Positions 1-7,159 of a DNA stretch of 64,000 bases are shown in pieces. The stretch lies in the NCBI GenBank assembly GCA_016215115.1, contig JACRLN010000044.1, positions 1-64,000 of the forward strand. Reading direction: 5' to 3'. Source of the DNA: Nitrospirota bacterium (GTDB lineage: Bacteria; Nitrospirota; Thermodesulfovibrionia; UBA6902). Numbering within the stretch: position 1 is the stretch's first letter; every line of letters begins with the position of its first letter. A program made the translations under genes and the position numbers. The notes beneath the pieces were generated by a model. The model made no database searches. It saw only the letters and a program-made list of their open reading frames with translations, and was not told where the DNA came from.

Positions 1-274
1 ACTATCCAAGGACATTACCCTTGATCCTTCCCCCCTCTTGTTCCATAAAGATACCCCACCTCCTTAAAAAGAAGAAACCGCCCTGATTCAAAAAATAACA
101 TCTGAGGCGTGTTGCTTCCACCTTTCACTGAAGGGTTACACTTCGCAATAAAAACTTCTGACAAGGTAAAATAGAAATATCTTTAAAAAACCTGCCTTAA
201 AATGATGCCTGAGGCCAATGAGATATTATATAAATTGAAGTGTATATTTTAAAATTGCTATACTTATTTCAGCC
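1..274. other. intergenic, left window edge
   Basis: No convincing gene, RNA or strong promoter was seen. The stretch is AT-rich towards the start codon at 275, and an upstream gene may end just outside the window. Confidence 0.4.
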
Positions 275-1021
275 ATGAAACTGATCATCCTGGGAAGCGG
301 CACCTGCGTGCCGTCATTGAAAAGAAATGCACCAGGCTATTATCTGGAAGCAGGAAGCTGGCAAGTACTTGTTGACTGCGGCAGCGGAACATTGCTTCAG
401 CTTGAACGGGCAGGCAAAAGCTATAAAGGCATCAACGCCTTATTCATCACTCACATGCACCCGGACCATTTCGCTGACCTGATGCCTTTAATACAGGCAT
501 TATTTTATACGCCGAAGTTTAAAAGGGAAAAAGACCTTTTTATTGTTGCGCCGGCAGGTTTTATTCAATATTATGAAAAATCTGTCGTATCCATTTTGGG
601 CAAACCGGGAGATTTCTCTATTAATATCATCGAAATTCAGGATAAACTGGACCTTGGACCATTTAATGTATTTACTGCAAAAACACTTCATTCTACCAAT
701 AGCATTGCATACAGGTTTGAACAGGGAGGCAAGTCTATTGTATTTACCGGTGATGCAGATTATGATCAGGGCATAATTGAACTATCTATAAATACCGACC
801 TTCTCATTGCAGATTGTTCGTTTCCGGATACCATGAAGGCAAAGGGACATCTTACTTCAAAGGAATGCGGCCTTGTCGCAAAAAAAGCAGGAGTAAAAAA
901 ACTGGTCCTGTCCCATCTTTATCCCGCCGACATTCCTGATATTGACAGGGTCAAAGAAGCTCAGGAAGTTTTTGACGGGAAGGTCTTAGTGGCAGAGGAC
1001 TTGATGGAAATTGAAGTTTAA
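275..1021 (+). CDS. MBL-fold metallo-hydrolase, ribonuclease Z-like
   Basis: A 248-residue metallo-beta-lactamase-fold protein. It has the strand/Gly-rich start LGSGTCVPS (6-14), the di-metal motif HMHPDH at 60-65, a later metal-ligand region FTGDAD and a terminal SHLYP histidine. The layout resembles RNase Z/ElaC and related phosphodiesterases, but it lacks the long exosite arm of true tRNase Z, so the substrate (RNA, cyclic nucleotide or other phosphodiester) cannot be assigned. No signal peptide is visible, so it is probably cytoplasmic. It precedes the deacetylase-like gene by 36 bp in the same direction and may share its transcript. The ATG at 275 has only a weak Shine-Dalgarno, but the N-terminus matches the fold. 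Confidence 0.85.
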   Translation: MKLIILGSGTCVPSLKRNAPGYYLEAGSWQVLVDCGSGTLLQLERAGKSYKGINALFITHMHPDHFADLMPLIQALFYTPKFKREKDLFIVAPAGFIQYYEKSVVSILGKPGDFSINIIEIQDKLDLGPFNVFTAKTLHSTNSIAYRFEQGGKSIVFTGDADYDQGIIELSINTDLLIADCSFPDTMKAKGHLTSKECGLVAKKAGVKKLVLSHLYPADIPDIDRVKEAQEVFDGKVLVAEDLMEIEV

Positions 1022-1057
1022 ATAATGATCTTTTGAGAGGAGTATTAGAGTTGCATC

Positions 1058-1906
1058 ATGAAAATATTTTATTCCCCGAAATGTCTTGAATATTCTCAGC
1101 CCGGTCATCCGGAATCTCCTTTGCGGGTATCGGCTGCTTATGATTACCTCCAAGAGAAAGGATTTGAATTTATTGAACCTGTCCCCTGCACAGATGATGA
1201 TATTCTGCTTGCACACACGCCTGCGTTGCTTGACAGCATAAAGAAAGAAAATTTCTTTGACTTTGATACGCCTTCTTTTCCCGGCATATACAACATTGCA
1301 AAATTATCCGCCGGAAGCGCAGTCGATGCAGCCATGCATTGTTTAGCTACAGGTGAAAAAACATTTTCTCTTATGCGTCCTCCGGGCCATCATGCTGCCA
1401 GGAAAGGACTTGGAGGCTTTTGTTATTTCAACAATATCGCCATTGCCGCTTTAAAGGCGAAAAAGAAAATTGGAAAGGCAGCAATTATAGACTTTGACTG
1501 CCATCACGGCAATGGCACTGAAGACATTTTCCTTGGTAAAAAAGATTTCCTGTATCTCTCTCTTCATCAAAGCCCATTATACCCTGGCACGGGGCTCAGA
1601 AGCAGGGAAAATTGTATTAATTATCCACTCCCTTCGCAAACAAGCCCTGGTGAATATTTATCTATTCTGGAGCAGGGGCTTGAAAAAGTGGAATTATTTG
1701 ACCCTGACTTACTGGCAATCTCTGCCGGTTTTGATACATATAAACTCGACCCCATAACCAGCTTTTCTCTCGAAAAAGAAACATACGGTGAGATAGGAAG
1801 AATGCTTGCCGGTTTACAAAAACCCACGTTTGCTATTCTTGAGGGCGGGTACAGCAGAGACCTTGCCGGATGTATCTATGAATTTCTTATTGGTCTCGAA
1901 GAATAG
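1058..1906 (+). CDS. histone deacetylase family (AcuC/class II-like) amidohydrolase
   Basis: A 282-residue arginase/deacetylase-fold enzyme. The full active site is visible: RPPGHHA with the charge-relay histidines H111-H112, zinc ligands in DFDCHHGNGT (D147 and H149), SAGFD with D226 as third ligand, and LEGGYS with the transition-state tyrosine near 265. Bacterial relatives remove acetyl groups from protein lysines, acetylpolyamines or acetoin-pathway proteins; the substrate here is unknown. A purine-rich GAGAGGAG lies about 15 bases before the ATG, slightly far for a ribosome site. It probably forms a two-gene unit with the MBL-fold gene upstream. Confidence 0.92.
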   Translation: MKIFYSPKCLEYSQPGHPESPLRVSAAYDYLQEKGFEFIEPVPCTDDDILLAHTPALLDSIKKENFFDFDTPSFPGIYNIAKLSAGSAVDAAMHCLATGEKTFSLMRPPGHHAARKGLGGFCYFNNIAIAALKAKKKIGKAAIIDFDCHHGNGTEDIFLGKKDFLYLSLHQSPLYPGTGLRSRENCINYPLPSQTSPGEYLSILEQGLEKVELFDPDLLAISAGFDTYKLDPITSFSLEKETYGEIGRMLAGLQKPTFAILEGGYSRDLAGCIYEFLIGLEE

Positions 1907-1925
1907 CACATAGTGTTTTCCTCCA

Positions 1926-1953
1926 TTGACATTACTGGATCCTATTGTATAAC
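1926..1953 (+). promoter_or_regulatory. sigma-70-type promoter for the REC-PAS gene
   Basis: TTGACA at 1926-1931 and TATAAC at 1948-1953 with a 16-bp spacer, about 55 bases before the ATG at 2007. The perfect -35 box in an intergenic region in the correct orientation supports it; the -10 deviates at its last base. Confidence 0.55.
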
Positions 1954-2006
1954 ATTTAGCTGATAAAACTTATTTATTTATCTTAGCGTTAGTTTAAAAA
2001 ACAAAA

Positions 2007-2741
2007 ATGAAGTCCCAAATCAATATTATCGTTGCTGAAAATGATAATAATTTTAATCAGTTGATACAGGAATCCTTACAGAAAGAAGGCTTTCACGTTA
2101 TAGGTGTTTTTAATGGAAAAGACACCATTGATAAAGTAGCTGAAAATCAGGACTCGGTATTATTATTAGATTGTGACCTCCCTGATATGACAGCCGGGCA
2201 GGTTATTGAAACTCTTTCTGAGAGAAAATGCAGCGTTCCTTATATACTGATTATTGAACATGGAAACGAAAAAACAGCGATAGAACTGATGAAAATGGGC
2301 GCCAGCAATTACATAATTAAAGAACCTGTCTTTAAAGATATGATCCCGATTTTAGTGAAAAAAGTTCTAAAAGGTTTAGAATGGGAAAAGGAGATAGTGG
2401 AAGTAGAGGAGATCCTGCAGAAAAGATCTTACCTGAACCAGATAATTCTTGACAGAATGCCTTGCATAACTCTTCTACTCGAATCATATACACGTGAGAT
2501 AATTGCTTCTAATGCGGCTGCAACAAAAATTGGCGCTGTTCCCGGCAAGAAATGCTTTTCAACATGGGTTCAAAGGGAAGACCCATGCCCCTGGTGCAGG
2601 GCTCCCATTTTATGGGAAAGTGGAGAGGAGCAACGTCTTGAATTTGAAGCATCAGGGTCAACATGGGACGCCTATTGGGTGCCTGTAGAGAAAAATATGT
2701 ATTTGCACTATGCATTTAAAATTTCCGACTGCATACACTGA
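2007..2741 (+). CDS. response-regulator receiver with C-terminal PAS-like domain, no output domain
   Basis: 244 residues. The N-terminal 120 are a CheY-like receiver with an acidic pocket near residue 11-13, a phospho-acceptor Asp in LLLDCDLPD and the conserved Lys in YIIKEP. The rest is PAS-like and carries a cysteine cluster, KKCFSTW followed by DPCPWCRAP. This Cys-x-Cys-x2-Cys arrangement recurs in PAS domains of anaerobic bacteria and could hold a metal or thiols; that role is inference. There is no kinase, DNA-binding, GGDEF or EAL part, so it probably acts by protein contact. It has its own promoter and sits alone, convergent with nagZ, whose stop lies 2 bp beyond its own. Confidence 0.8.
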   Translation: MKSQINIIVAENDNNFNQLIQESLQKEGFHVIGVFNGKDTIDKVAENQDSVLLLDCDLPDMTAGQVIETLSERKCSVPYILIIEHGNEKTAIELMKMGASNYIIKEPVFKDMIPILVKKVLKGLEWEKEIVEVEEILQKRSYLNQIILDRMPCITLLLESYTREIIASNAAATKIGAVPGKKCFSTWVQREDPCPWCRAPILWESGEEQRLEFEASGSTWDAYWVPVEKNMYLHYAFKISDCIH

Positions 2742-2743
2742 TA

Positions 2744-4243
2744 TCAGATCCCGAACTGACTTTTCAGTTCAACCGGCAATCGTCCCGGAAAACCCACCTC
2801 CCCTTTCAAACATTTAATAACTGATAACTGTGCCTGTACAGCCGTGTCATATGCAGCAATAAGCACATCGGCGCTCATGAAATGCCTGAGCACATAAGGA
2901 CTTCCAAAAGATATCACGATGGAGTGTCGAGATGTTTTGATGAGTTTTATTATGCCATGAATCTCCTCTTCCCTAATGCCTGAACTTCCCCTCCATGCAG
3001 CGATATTTGTGAAGATTGCAATAATAATTGTAGGGGCAGGTTTAAAACCTGCCCCTACAGAAAAAGAGGAATTATCCGGTATAAAACCTCTAAGCGGTGT
3101 CCCTTTATAAACACTCTCATCACCCACAAATGCAAGATAAACACCTTTAACATCATTTATCGGCAATACTCCGGAGGTATCTTTCACAAGGGTAACAGAT
3201 TTATCAGAAATTATTGTGGAAAGTTCCCTGTGACTTTCATAGTCGGCTTCCTGTATTTTAATATTTTTTATCCTGGCCTTCATTCTCAAAATTCTCTCGA
3301 CAGCGACATTTATCTTGATCTCATGAACTTCACCTGAATCAATGGCATGCTCTAACTCCTCAACTGTTAAATCAGCATCTGCCGGATGAAGCAGGATATC
3401 AGCTCCGGCATTTATACACTGTGCGGGGACATGTTTTTCTTTATTCAATGCGCTCATATTTAATGCATCCGTAAGGACGAGCCCTTCATAACTCAGATCC
3501 TTCCTCAGCAGATTAGTTATTATCTTTTCTGAAAGAGTAGCGGGCAGTATATCAATTGCCGGGATGCTGAGATGACCAATCATAATGCTGCTTACACCGG
3601 CCTTTACAGCTTCTACGAAAGGCAATATATCTATATCCACCAGATTGTTCAAAGATTTTGAAATCACCGGAAGTTCAATGTGAGAATCAATAGATGTGTC
3701 ACCATGTCCGGGAAAATGCTTTGCGCAGCTTATTAAGCCTGTATCTTCAAGAATCCTGATATAAGCATTTCCATACCAGGCAACTTCTTCCGGATTATCA
3801 GAAAAAGCCCTCGTACAGATTATGGGATTATCAGGATTCCTGTTCACGTCCAGAACCGGAATTAATGGCATGTTGATCCCGATATCAATAGCTTCCTGAG
3901 CTACGGCATGAATTGCATCATGGAGGATTTTCACATCATCGATTTTGTTTTTATTAATTGCAGCTGATACAGCCATCTGGCAGGGGAAATGTGTTGAGCC
4001 TTCAATTTGCTGCCCAACTCCACGCTCTATATCTGACGCCATAAAAAGAGGTATTTCCGAAACAGTCTGCAGGTTATCGATAAAACTTTTTACTTCATCC
4101 TTTTTACCGCCAAAGATTATGAACCCTCCGACCCCTTTTTGAACAAGTTCTATAGCCTTCTCCCGGTAAGAACTTAAGGAGAGTTTTACACCATCGAGTC
4201 TGTTGATGATGAGTTGGTAGAGTTTCTGTTCAAGGCTCAGCAT
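2744..4243 (-). CDS. nagZ: beta-N-acetylhexosaminidase, glycoside hydrolase family 3
   Basis: A 499-residue GH3 enzyme expected to release GlcNAc from peptidoglycan fragments during cell-wall recycling. The NagZ signature KHFPGHGDTSIDSH is at 175-188, including the loop Asp-His acid/base pair, and the nucleophile Asp lies in VLTDALN near 259. Unlike the short (~340 aa) proteobacterial NagZ it has a C-terminal GH3 domain, as in Bacillus-type enzymes. No signal peptide is visible. Residues about 395-405 read VGAGFKPAPT, the in-frame translation of a palindromic repeat at 3030-3058, so the inter-domain linker has been invaded without breaking the frame. It is the last gene of the YeeE-ccsA-resB operon, 11 bp after resB. 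Confidence 0.92.
   Translation of the reverse strand: MLSLEQKLYQLIINRLDGVKLSLSSYREKAIELVQKGVGGFIIFGGKKDEVKSFIDNLQTVSEIPLFMASDIERGVGQQIEGSTHFPCQMAVSAAINKNKIDDVKILHDAIHAVAQEAIDIGINMPLIPVLDVNRNPDNPIICTRAFSDNPEEVAWYGNAYIRILEDTGLISCAKHFPGHGDTSIDSHIELPVISKSLNNLVDIDILPFVEAVKAGVSSIMIGHLSIPAIDILPATLSEKIITNLLRKDLSYEGLVLTDALNMSALNKEKHVPAQCINAGADILLHPADADLTVEELEHAIDSGEVHEIKINVAVERILRMKARIKNIKIQEADYESHRELSTIISDKSVTLVKDTSGVLPINDVKGVYLAFVGDESVYKGTPLRGFIPDNSSFSVGAGFKPAPTIIIAIFTNIAAWRGSSGIREEEIHGIIKLIKTSRHSIVISFGSPYVLRHFMSADVLIAAYDTAVQAQLSVIKCLKGEVGFPGRLPVELKSQFGI
3030..3058. repeat. palindromic repeat inside nagZ
   Basis: Two 14-base arms, GTAGGGGCAGGTTT and its exact reverse complement, are separated by one base. 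Read on the minus strand it encodes VGAGFKPAPT in the nagZ frame. A related double hairpin starting GTAGGGGCAGGT lies at 8577-8631. Confidence 0.9.
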
Positions 4244-4254
4244 AGGACACCGAT

Positions 4255-4983
4255 TTACCTTTCCATGTTAATCTTCAGGGCGATAAGAGTAATGATACCT
4301 ACCATGAATAAAATACTGCCGGCCAGAGCCCAGACAGCGCCTGGTTCCCTGCTTATCTGGAGAAGAATTGCTTTATAAGGATATTCCTGCAAATTTTTAA
4401 CATTTATATTAAACCCCATCCGCACCGAAGGGCTGTTTGGTACAATTGTATCTGTCTGAAACATTTTCCCTTCTTTGAGATATTCAACGCCGACCTTCCA
4501 GTCAGTAATATATCCGTTGTAATCTGACTGAATATTTATATCCTTAATTTTTAAAACTGCGTTATCTGAAATCCTGAACATATTGCCTTCCAGGGCAACT
4601 GCAAACTGCTGGTAACTTCCGACTGCGCTCATTAAATGTGCAAGCAACATAAAGAGGAACCCGATATGTATTATCTGCGGGGAGATCAGCAGTAGCCATT
4701 GAGTAACCTTTCGCTTCTTTATAATAGATTCAACACTGCAGAAAAGTGTATTGACAGTAAGGAACGTGAGTATGCCTATCAAACCCCACAGCCACCATGT
4801 GATTGTAATCGGCTGGATTTTCAGCCATTCAAACATCGGGATTGAATGAATTGTCTCGAATTCCTGTTGAGCCGGCATGATAAAAGCGCCTGCAAGCATC
4901 AGCACCAGCATGAAACCCAACAACCACAGAGTTGTTTTGAGGGAGAAGAAAAAGTTTGCAAGATGTTTAAGTAATTTTTTCAT
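4255..4983 (-). CDS. resB: ResB-like cytochrome c biogenesis protein (short form)
   Basis: 242 residues with three N-terminal membrane helices (about 12-35, 62-82 and 95-118), an extracytoplasmic segment of roughly 90 residues and a last helix near 213-235. This is the ResB/Ccs1 topology, but about half the usual length (~450 residues). With CcsA it forms the System II haem-handling and cytochrome c synthetase complex. The opening FFFSLKTTLWLL is typical of ResB. It follows ccsA in the same direction after a 187-bp gap holding a palindromic repeat, and nagZ begins 11 bp after it. Whether this short form is sufficient without a second ResB part cannot be judged here. Confidence 0.82.
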   Translation of the reverse strand: MKKLLKHLANFFFSLKTTLWLLGFMLVLMLAGAFIMPAQQEFETIHSIPMFEWLKIQPITITWWLWGLIGILTFLTVNTLFCSVESIIKKRKVTQWLLLISPQIIHIGFLFMLLAHLMSAVGSYQQFAVALEGNMFRISDNAVLKIKDINIQSDYNGYITDWKVGVEYLKEGKMFQTDTIVPNSPSVRMGFNINVKNLQEYPYKAILLQISREPGAVWALAGSILFMVGIITLIALKINMER

Positions 4984-5039
4984 CAGTTTTCTTATTCTTG
5001 CAGTATAACTGTCATTTACCCGAAAACACCTTTTAGCTT

Positions 5040-5119
5040 GTCATTCCGGCAGGTCGTAAGCCGGAATCCAGTTCCTTGAAAAGATTCTGGATTCCCGCTC
5101 AAAGGACTGCGGGAATGAC
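5040..5119. repeat. GTCATTCC...GGAATGAC dispersed palindromic repeat
   Basis: An 80-bp element bounded by GTCATTCC and GGAATGAC. It contains two sub-hairpins (CCGGCAGGTCGTAAGCCGG, and CCCGCTCAAAGGACTGCGGG) around a CCAG/CTGG pair. Relatives lie at 62618-62723 and inside the larger elements at 48047-48219 and 59046-59207. Here it sits between ccsA and resB. Confidence 0.8.
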
Positions 5120-5170
5120 GGACAAATAGAAGTTATCTACAGATATTTATTATTCATTACTCGATTTTCA

Positions 5171-5947
5171 TCAAAAACTGTGCGAGCTCTTCATTAAAAG
5201 ACTCACCCCGAGATATGTAAACATTGTAATGACAAATCCTGCGATACCGAGGTAAGCCATCGGCCTGCCGGTCCACCATTGCCTCAGTCGTGCATGCAGG
5301 TAAAAACTGTAAAATAACCACAAAATGCTGGTCCACAATTCCTTGGGCGTCCACATCCAGTAAGTTCCCCATGCAAGATATGCCCATATACCTCCGAATA
5401 TCATGGACAGGGTAAACAGACAATAGCCAATAAGTGCAGCCCTGTATTGCAGTCCTTCAGTTGTATTCTGCCTCTCGCGGGAATGATTTTCAAATCCCGC
5501 CTCACCCTCCTTTGTCAAAGGTTGGATGGGAGGTTGCTTATCATTCAAATAAATATAACCAAGTATCGCCGCAATCCCAAAAAGTGCATACGACATAAAT
5601 GCAAGCACTACATGGCATTCAAACCAGAATGTTTTTAATACCGGTGGAAGCGGTGAATTATGCTGTTTGGAGATCATTACAAATACAGTATATAGAGAAA
5701 CCAATACGGTGACAACGTTAAAAAACTGTTTTCTGTCCTTCAAAAGAAAACCAAACGGGATGGAGAATGCAGCAATTGAAGCAGAGAGAAAAAGAAGCGT
5801 GTCATGAGGCCCAACAAGCGGCAACCGTTCCAGTTGTATCCCTCTTGAGATTATATATGCGACCTGAAGAACGAGCCCGATATGTAGCAGAGGCCTTTTC
5901 CAAAGCGCAAACAGAAAAGAAGCGAGGGAAAGAGCGAGTATTATCAT
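5171..5947 (-). CDS. ccsA: cytochrome c assembly protein CcsA (System II)
   Basis: About 258 residues from the ATG at 5947, which overlaps the preceding YeeE stop as ATGA and has GGAG upstream. The longer reading from 6067 adds 40 residues in the YeeE coding region and is rejected. A multispanning protein carrying the WWD-type haem-handling motif as WGTYWMWTPKELW; the usual Asp after the third Trp is Thr. CcsA works with ResB to carry haem outward and ligate it to CXXCH apocytochromes. A hydrophilic loop holds QPPIQPLTKEGEAGF, the translated form of a dispersed palindromic repeat (5505-5545), so the gene has taken up repeat DNA in frame. It is translationally coupled to the YeeE pair. Confidence 0.85.
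   Translation of the reverse strand: MIILALSLASFLFALWKRPLLHIGLVLQVAYIISRGIQLERLPLVGPHDTLLFLSASIAAFSIPFGFLLKDRKQFFNVVTVLVSLYTVFVMISKQHNSPLPPVLKTFWFECHVVLAFMSYALFGIAAILGYIYLNDKQPPIQPLTKEGEAGFENHSRERQNTTEGLQYRAALIGYCLFTLSMIFGGIWAYLAWGTYWMWTPKELWTSILWLFYSFYLHARLRQWWTGRPMAYLGIAGFVITMFTYLGVSLLMKSSHSF
5505..5545. repeat. diverged CCTTTGTCAAAGG repeat inside ccsA
   Basis: The sequence contains CCTCCTTTGTCAAAGGTTGG, a degenerate copy of the palindrome seen intact at 30923-30943. It encodes PPIQPLTKEG in frame on the minus strand. Confidence 0.6.
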
Positions 5948-6471
5948 AGTCCCTTTTTCTCCAGCCAGTAAAACAGCCCCAACCCTCCAGCAACAAATAT
6001 GATAATGATAAACCAGTCGTTGATTCCGAATACCTGAGGCAATGTTATGGAGCCTTCTTTGCCCCATGTTAAAATAGTATCACTTATTACAGGAAATACC
6101 TCGGCAAAAAGCGCAGCGCCAACCAACATCCCCATGATGCCCCATAATGCATCGATCCTTCCTTCCCCTAATGCCCCGAGGGCTGTACCCGGACAATAAC
6201 CTATGATTGCCCAGCCGATACCAAAAATAAGACCTCCTATTATGTTTGCCCCGATATTTACCGGTAAAATAAGTGAGGGACTTATTCCGAGTTTATGGAG
6301 AACTGTTACTCCTATCATTCCGGTCAGGATTGCCGAAAAATAGAATTTAACGATAGTCATATCCATCAGCCGAAGTGCACCCATCTGTTTATCGTAACGA
6401 ACCACTCTTCCTTTCTGTAAAAGGAATCCAAAAAAAATCCCTGTGATCAATCCATTTACCAATATATTCAT
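5944..6471 (-). CDS. YeeE/YedE-family sulfur-compound transporter, half protein (second)
   Basis: A 175-residue membrane protein with about four or five helices. N-terminal signature GFLLQKGR; central conserved GYCPGTALGALGEGR, whose cysteine corresponds to the thiosulfate-path cysteine of YeeE/TsuA. Half-size proteins of this family occur as adjacent pairs that together equal one full-length YeeE, and that is the case here: the start overlaps the stop of the upstream half by 4 bp. The likely role is uptake of thiosulfate or a related sulfur species; the substrate is inferred from the family. A 4-bp overlap with ccsA follows. Confidence 0.85.
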   Translation of the reverse strand: MNILVNGLITGIFFGFLLQKGRVVRYDKQMGALRLMDMTIVKFYFSAILTGMIGVTVLHKLGISPSLILPVNIGANIIGGLIFGIGWAIIGYCPGTALGALGEGRIDALWGIMGMLVGAALFAEVFPVISDTILTWGKEGSITLPQVFGINDWFIIIIFVAGGLGLFYWLEKKGL

Positions 6472-6992
6472 TTTCTTTCACTTCTGCGAAAAATTATGTT
6501 TGCAAAAATTATACCGCCTGCAAAAAAACAGCCGACGACTATCAGTCCGCTTACTGCAAGCTGGACCATCGCCCCCAGTCCATAACCACTTGGGCAGCCA
6601 CCGGCCAGTCTTGCCCCGAACATCAGTATTATTCCGCCTATAAAGGCAAACATACCTCTCTTAAGCGGGCTGGGGCCAAAACGTTCCGCCCACATATCAG
6701 GTACCGCCTTTATCTGAAAACTTCCGTCAGTCATGGATGAAATGAAGGCCCCTATGAGGATACCAAGCACCATCATTACCTGCCAGTCCACATACGGCAC
6801 AACCCGGTTGAAATACTCAGAACTAACCACATGTTCGGCAGAGAAAATCTGTTCTATGAAACCAGCCATGCGCACAAAACAGGTAGAAGCGCCAAAATAT
6901 TGCTTTGCAATCCCGGCAGATAATATTATTAACACTCCCGTAAGAGCGCCTGCAAGATAAGGGTTCCAGCCTTTGTCTCCTTTATTATCCAT
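6468..6992 (-). CDS. YeeE/YedE-family sulfur-compound transporter, half protein (first)
   Basis: 174 residues, about four membrane helices. The conserved motif ARLAGGCPSGYGLGA holds the family cysteine. The N-terminal part contains an extra loop (about 35-68) between the first and second helices. It is the first gene of the minus-strand unit YeeE-YeeE-ccsA-resB-nagZ and is preceded by a good sigma-70 promoter and a direct-repeat array. An AGGAGG lies about 9 bases upstream of its ATG. Coupling of sulfur uptake to cytochrome c assembly genes suggests a respiratory sulfur role, which is inference. Confidence 0.85.
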   Translation of the reverse strand: MDNKGDKGWNPYLAGALTGVLIILSAGIAKQYFGASTCFVRMAGFIEQIFSAEHVVSSEYFNRVVPYVDWQVMMVLGILIGAFISSMTDGSFQIKAVPDMWAERFGPSPLKRGMFAFIGGIILMFGARLAGGCPSGYGLGAMVQLAVSGLIVVGCFFAGGIIFANIIFRRSERK

Positions 6993-7054
6993 ATATTCAA
7001 ACCTCCTGATTTCAAATCTGTAACAAGGCAGATAATTCTCAGTTGTTTTCTCAC

Positions 7055-7083
7055 ATTTTATTTCTTGTCCGGGGCAATGTCAA
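7055..7083 (-). promoter_or_regulatory. sigma-70-type promoter of the YeeE-ccsA-resB-nagZ operon
   Basis: On the minus strand TTGACA (7083-7078), a 17-bp spacer and TAAAAT (7060-7055), about 63 bases before the first YeeE start at 6992. A perfect -35, ideal spacing and one mismatch in the -10 make this one of the clearest promoters in the window. Confidence 0.65.
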
Positions 7084-7125
7084 TGAATCACGCTTGACAT
7101 GAATCACGCTTCAAGTGCCAAGCGT
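7083..7125 (-). promoter_or_regulatory. direct-repeat operator abutting the YeeE promoter
   Basis: The 13-mer AAGCGTGATTCAT (minus strand) occurs exactly twice, at 7111-7099 and 7095-7083, with a 16-bp period. The second copy touches the -35 box. An inverted ACGCTT at 7125-7120 makes a partial palindrome with the first copy. The placement suits a transcription activator; the regulator is unknown. Confidence 0.6.
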
Positions 7126-7159
7126 AATAAATTTACAACAAACGGTTCCGGATTATTTA

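Noticed and set aside
5157-5423. minus-strand open frame of 88 codons inside ccsA
   Set aside because: It is in another frame of a well-supported CcsA gene and shows no family motif.
5947-6067. longer N-terminus of CcsA
   Set aside because: The added 40 residues lie in the YeeE coding region and are not membrane-protein-like; the ATG at 5947 has GGAG upstream and a 4-bp overlap.
6993-7159. sigma-54-like TGGCAC on the minus strand at about 7121-7114
   Set aside because: No GC dinucleotide falls at the required 10-base spacing; a sigma-70 promoter with 17-bp spacing explains the region better.
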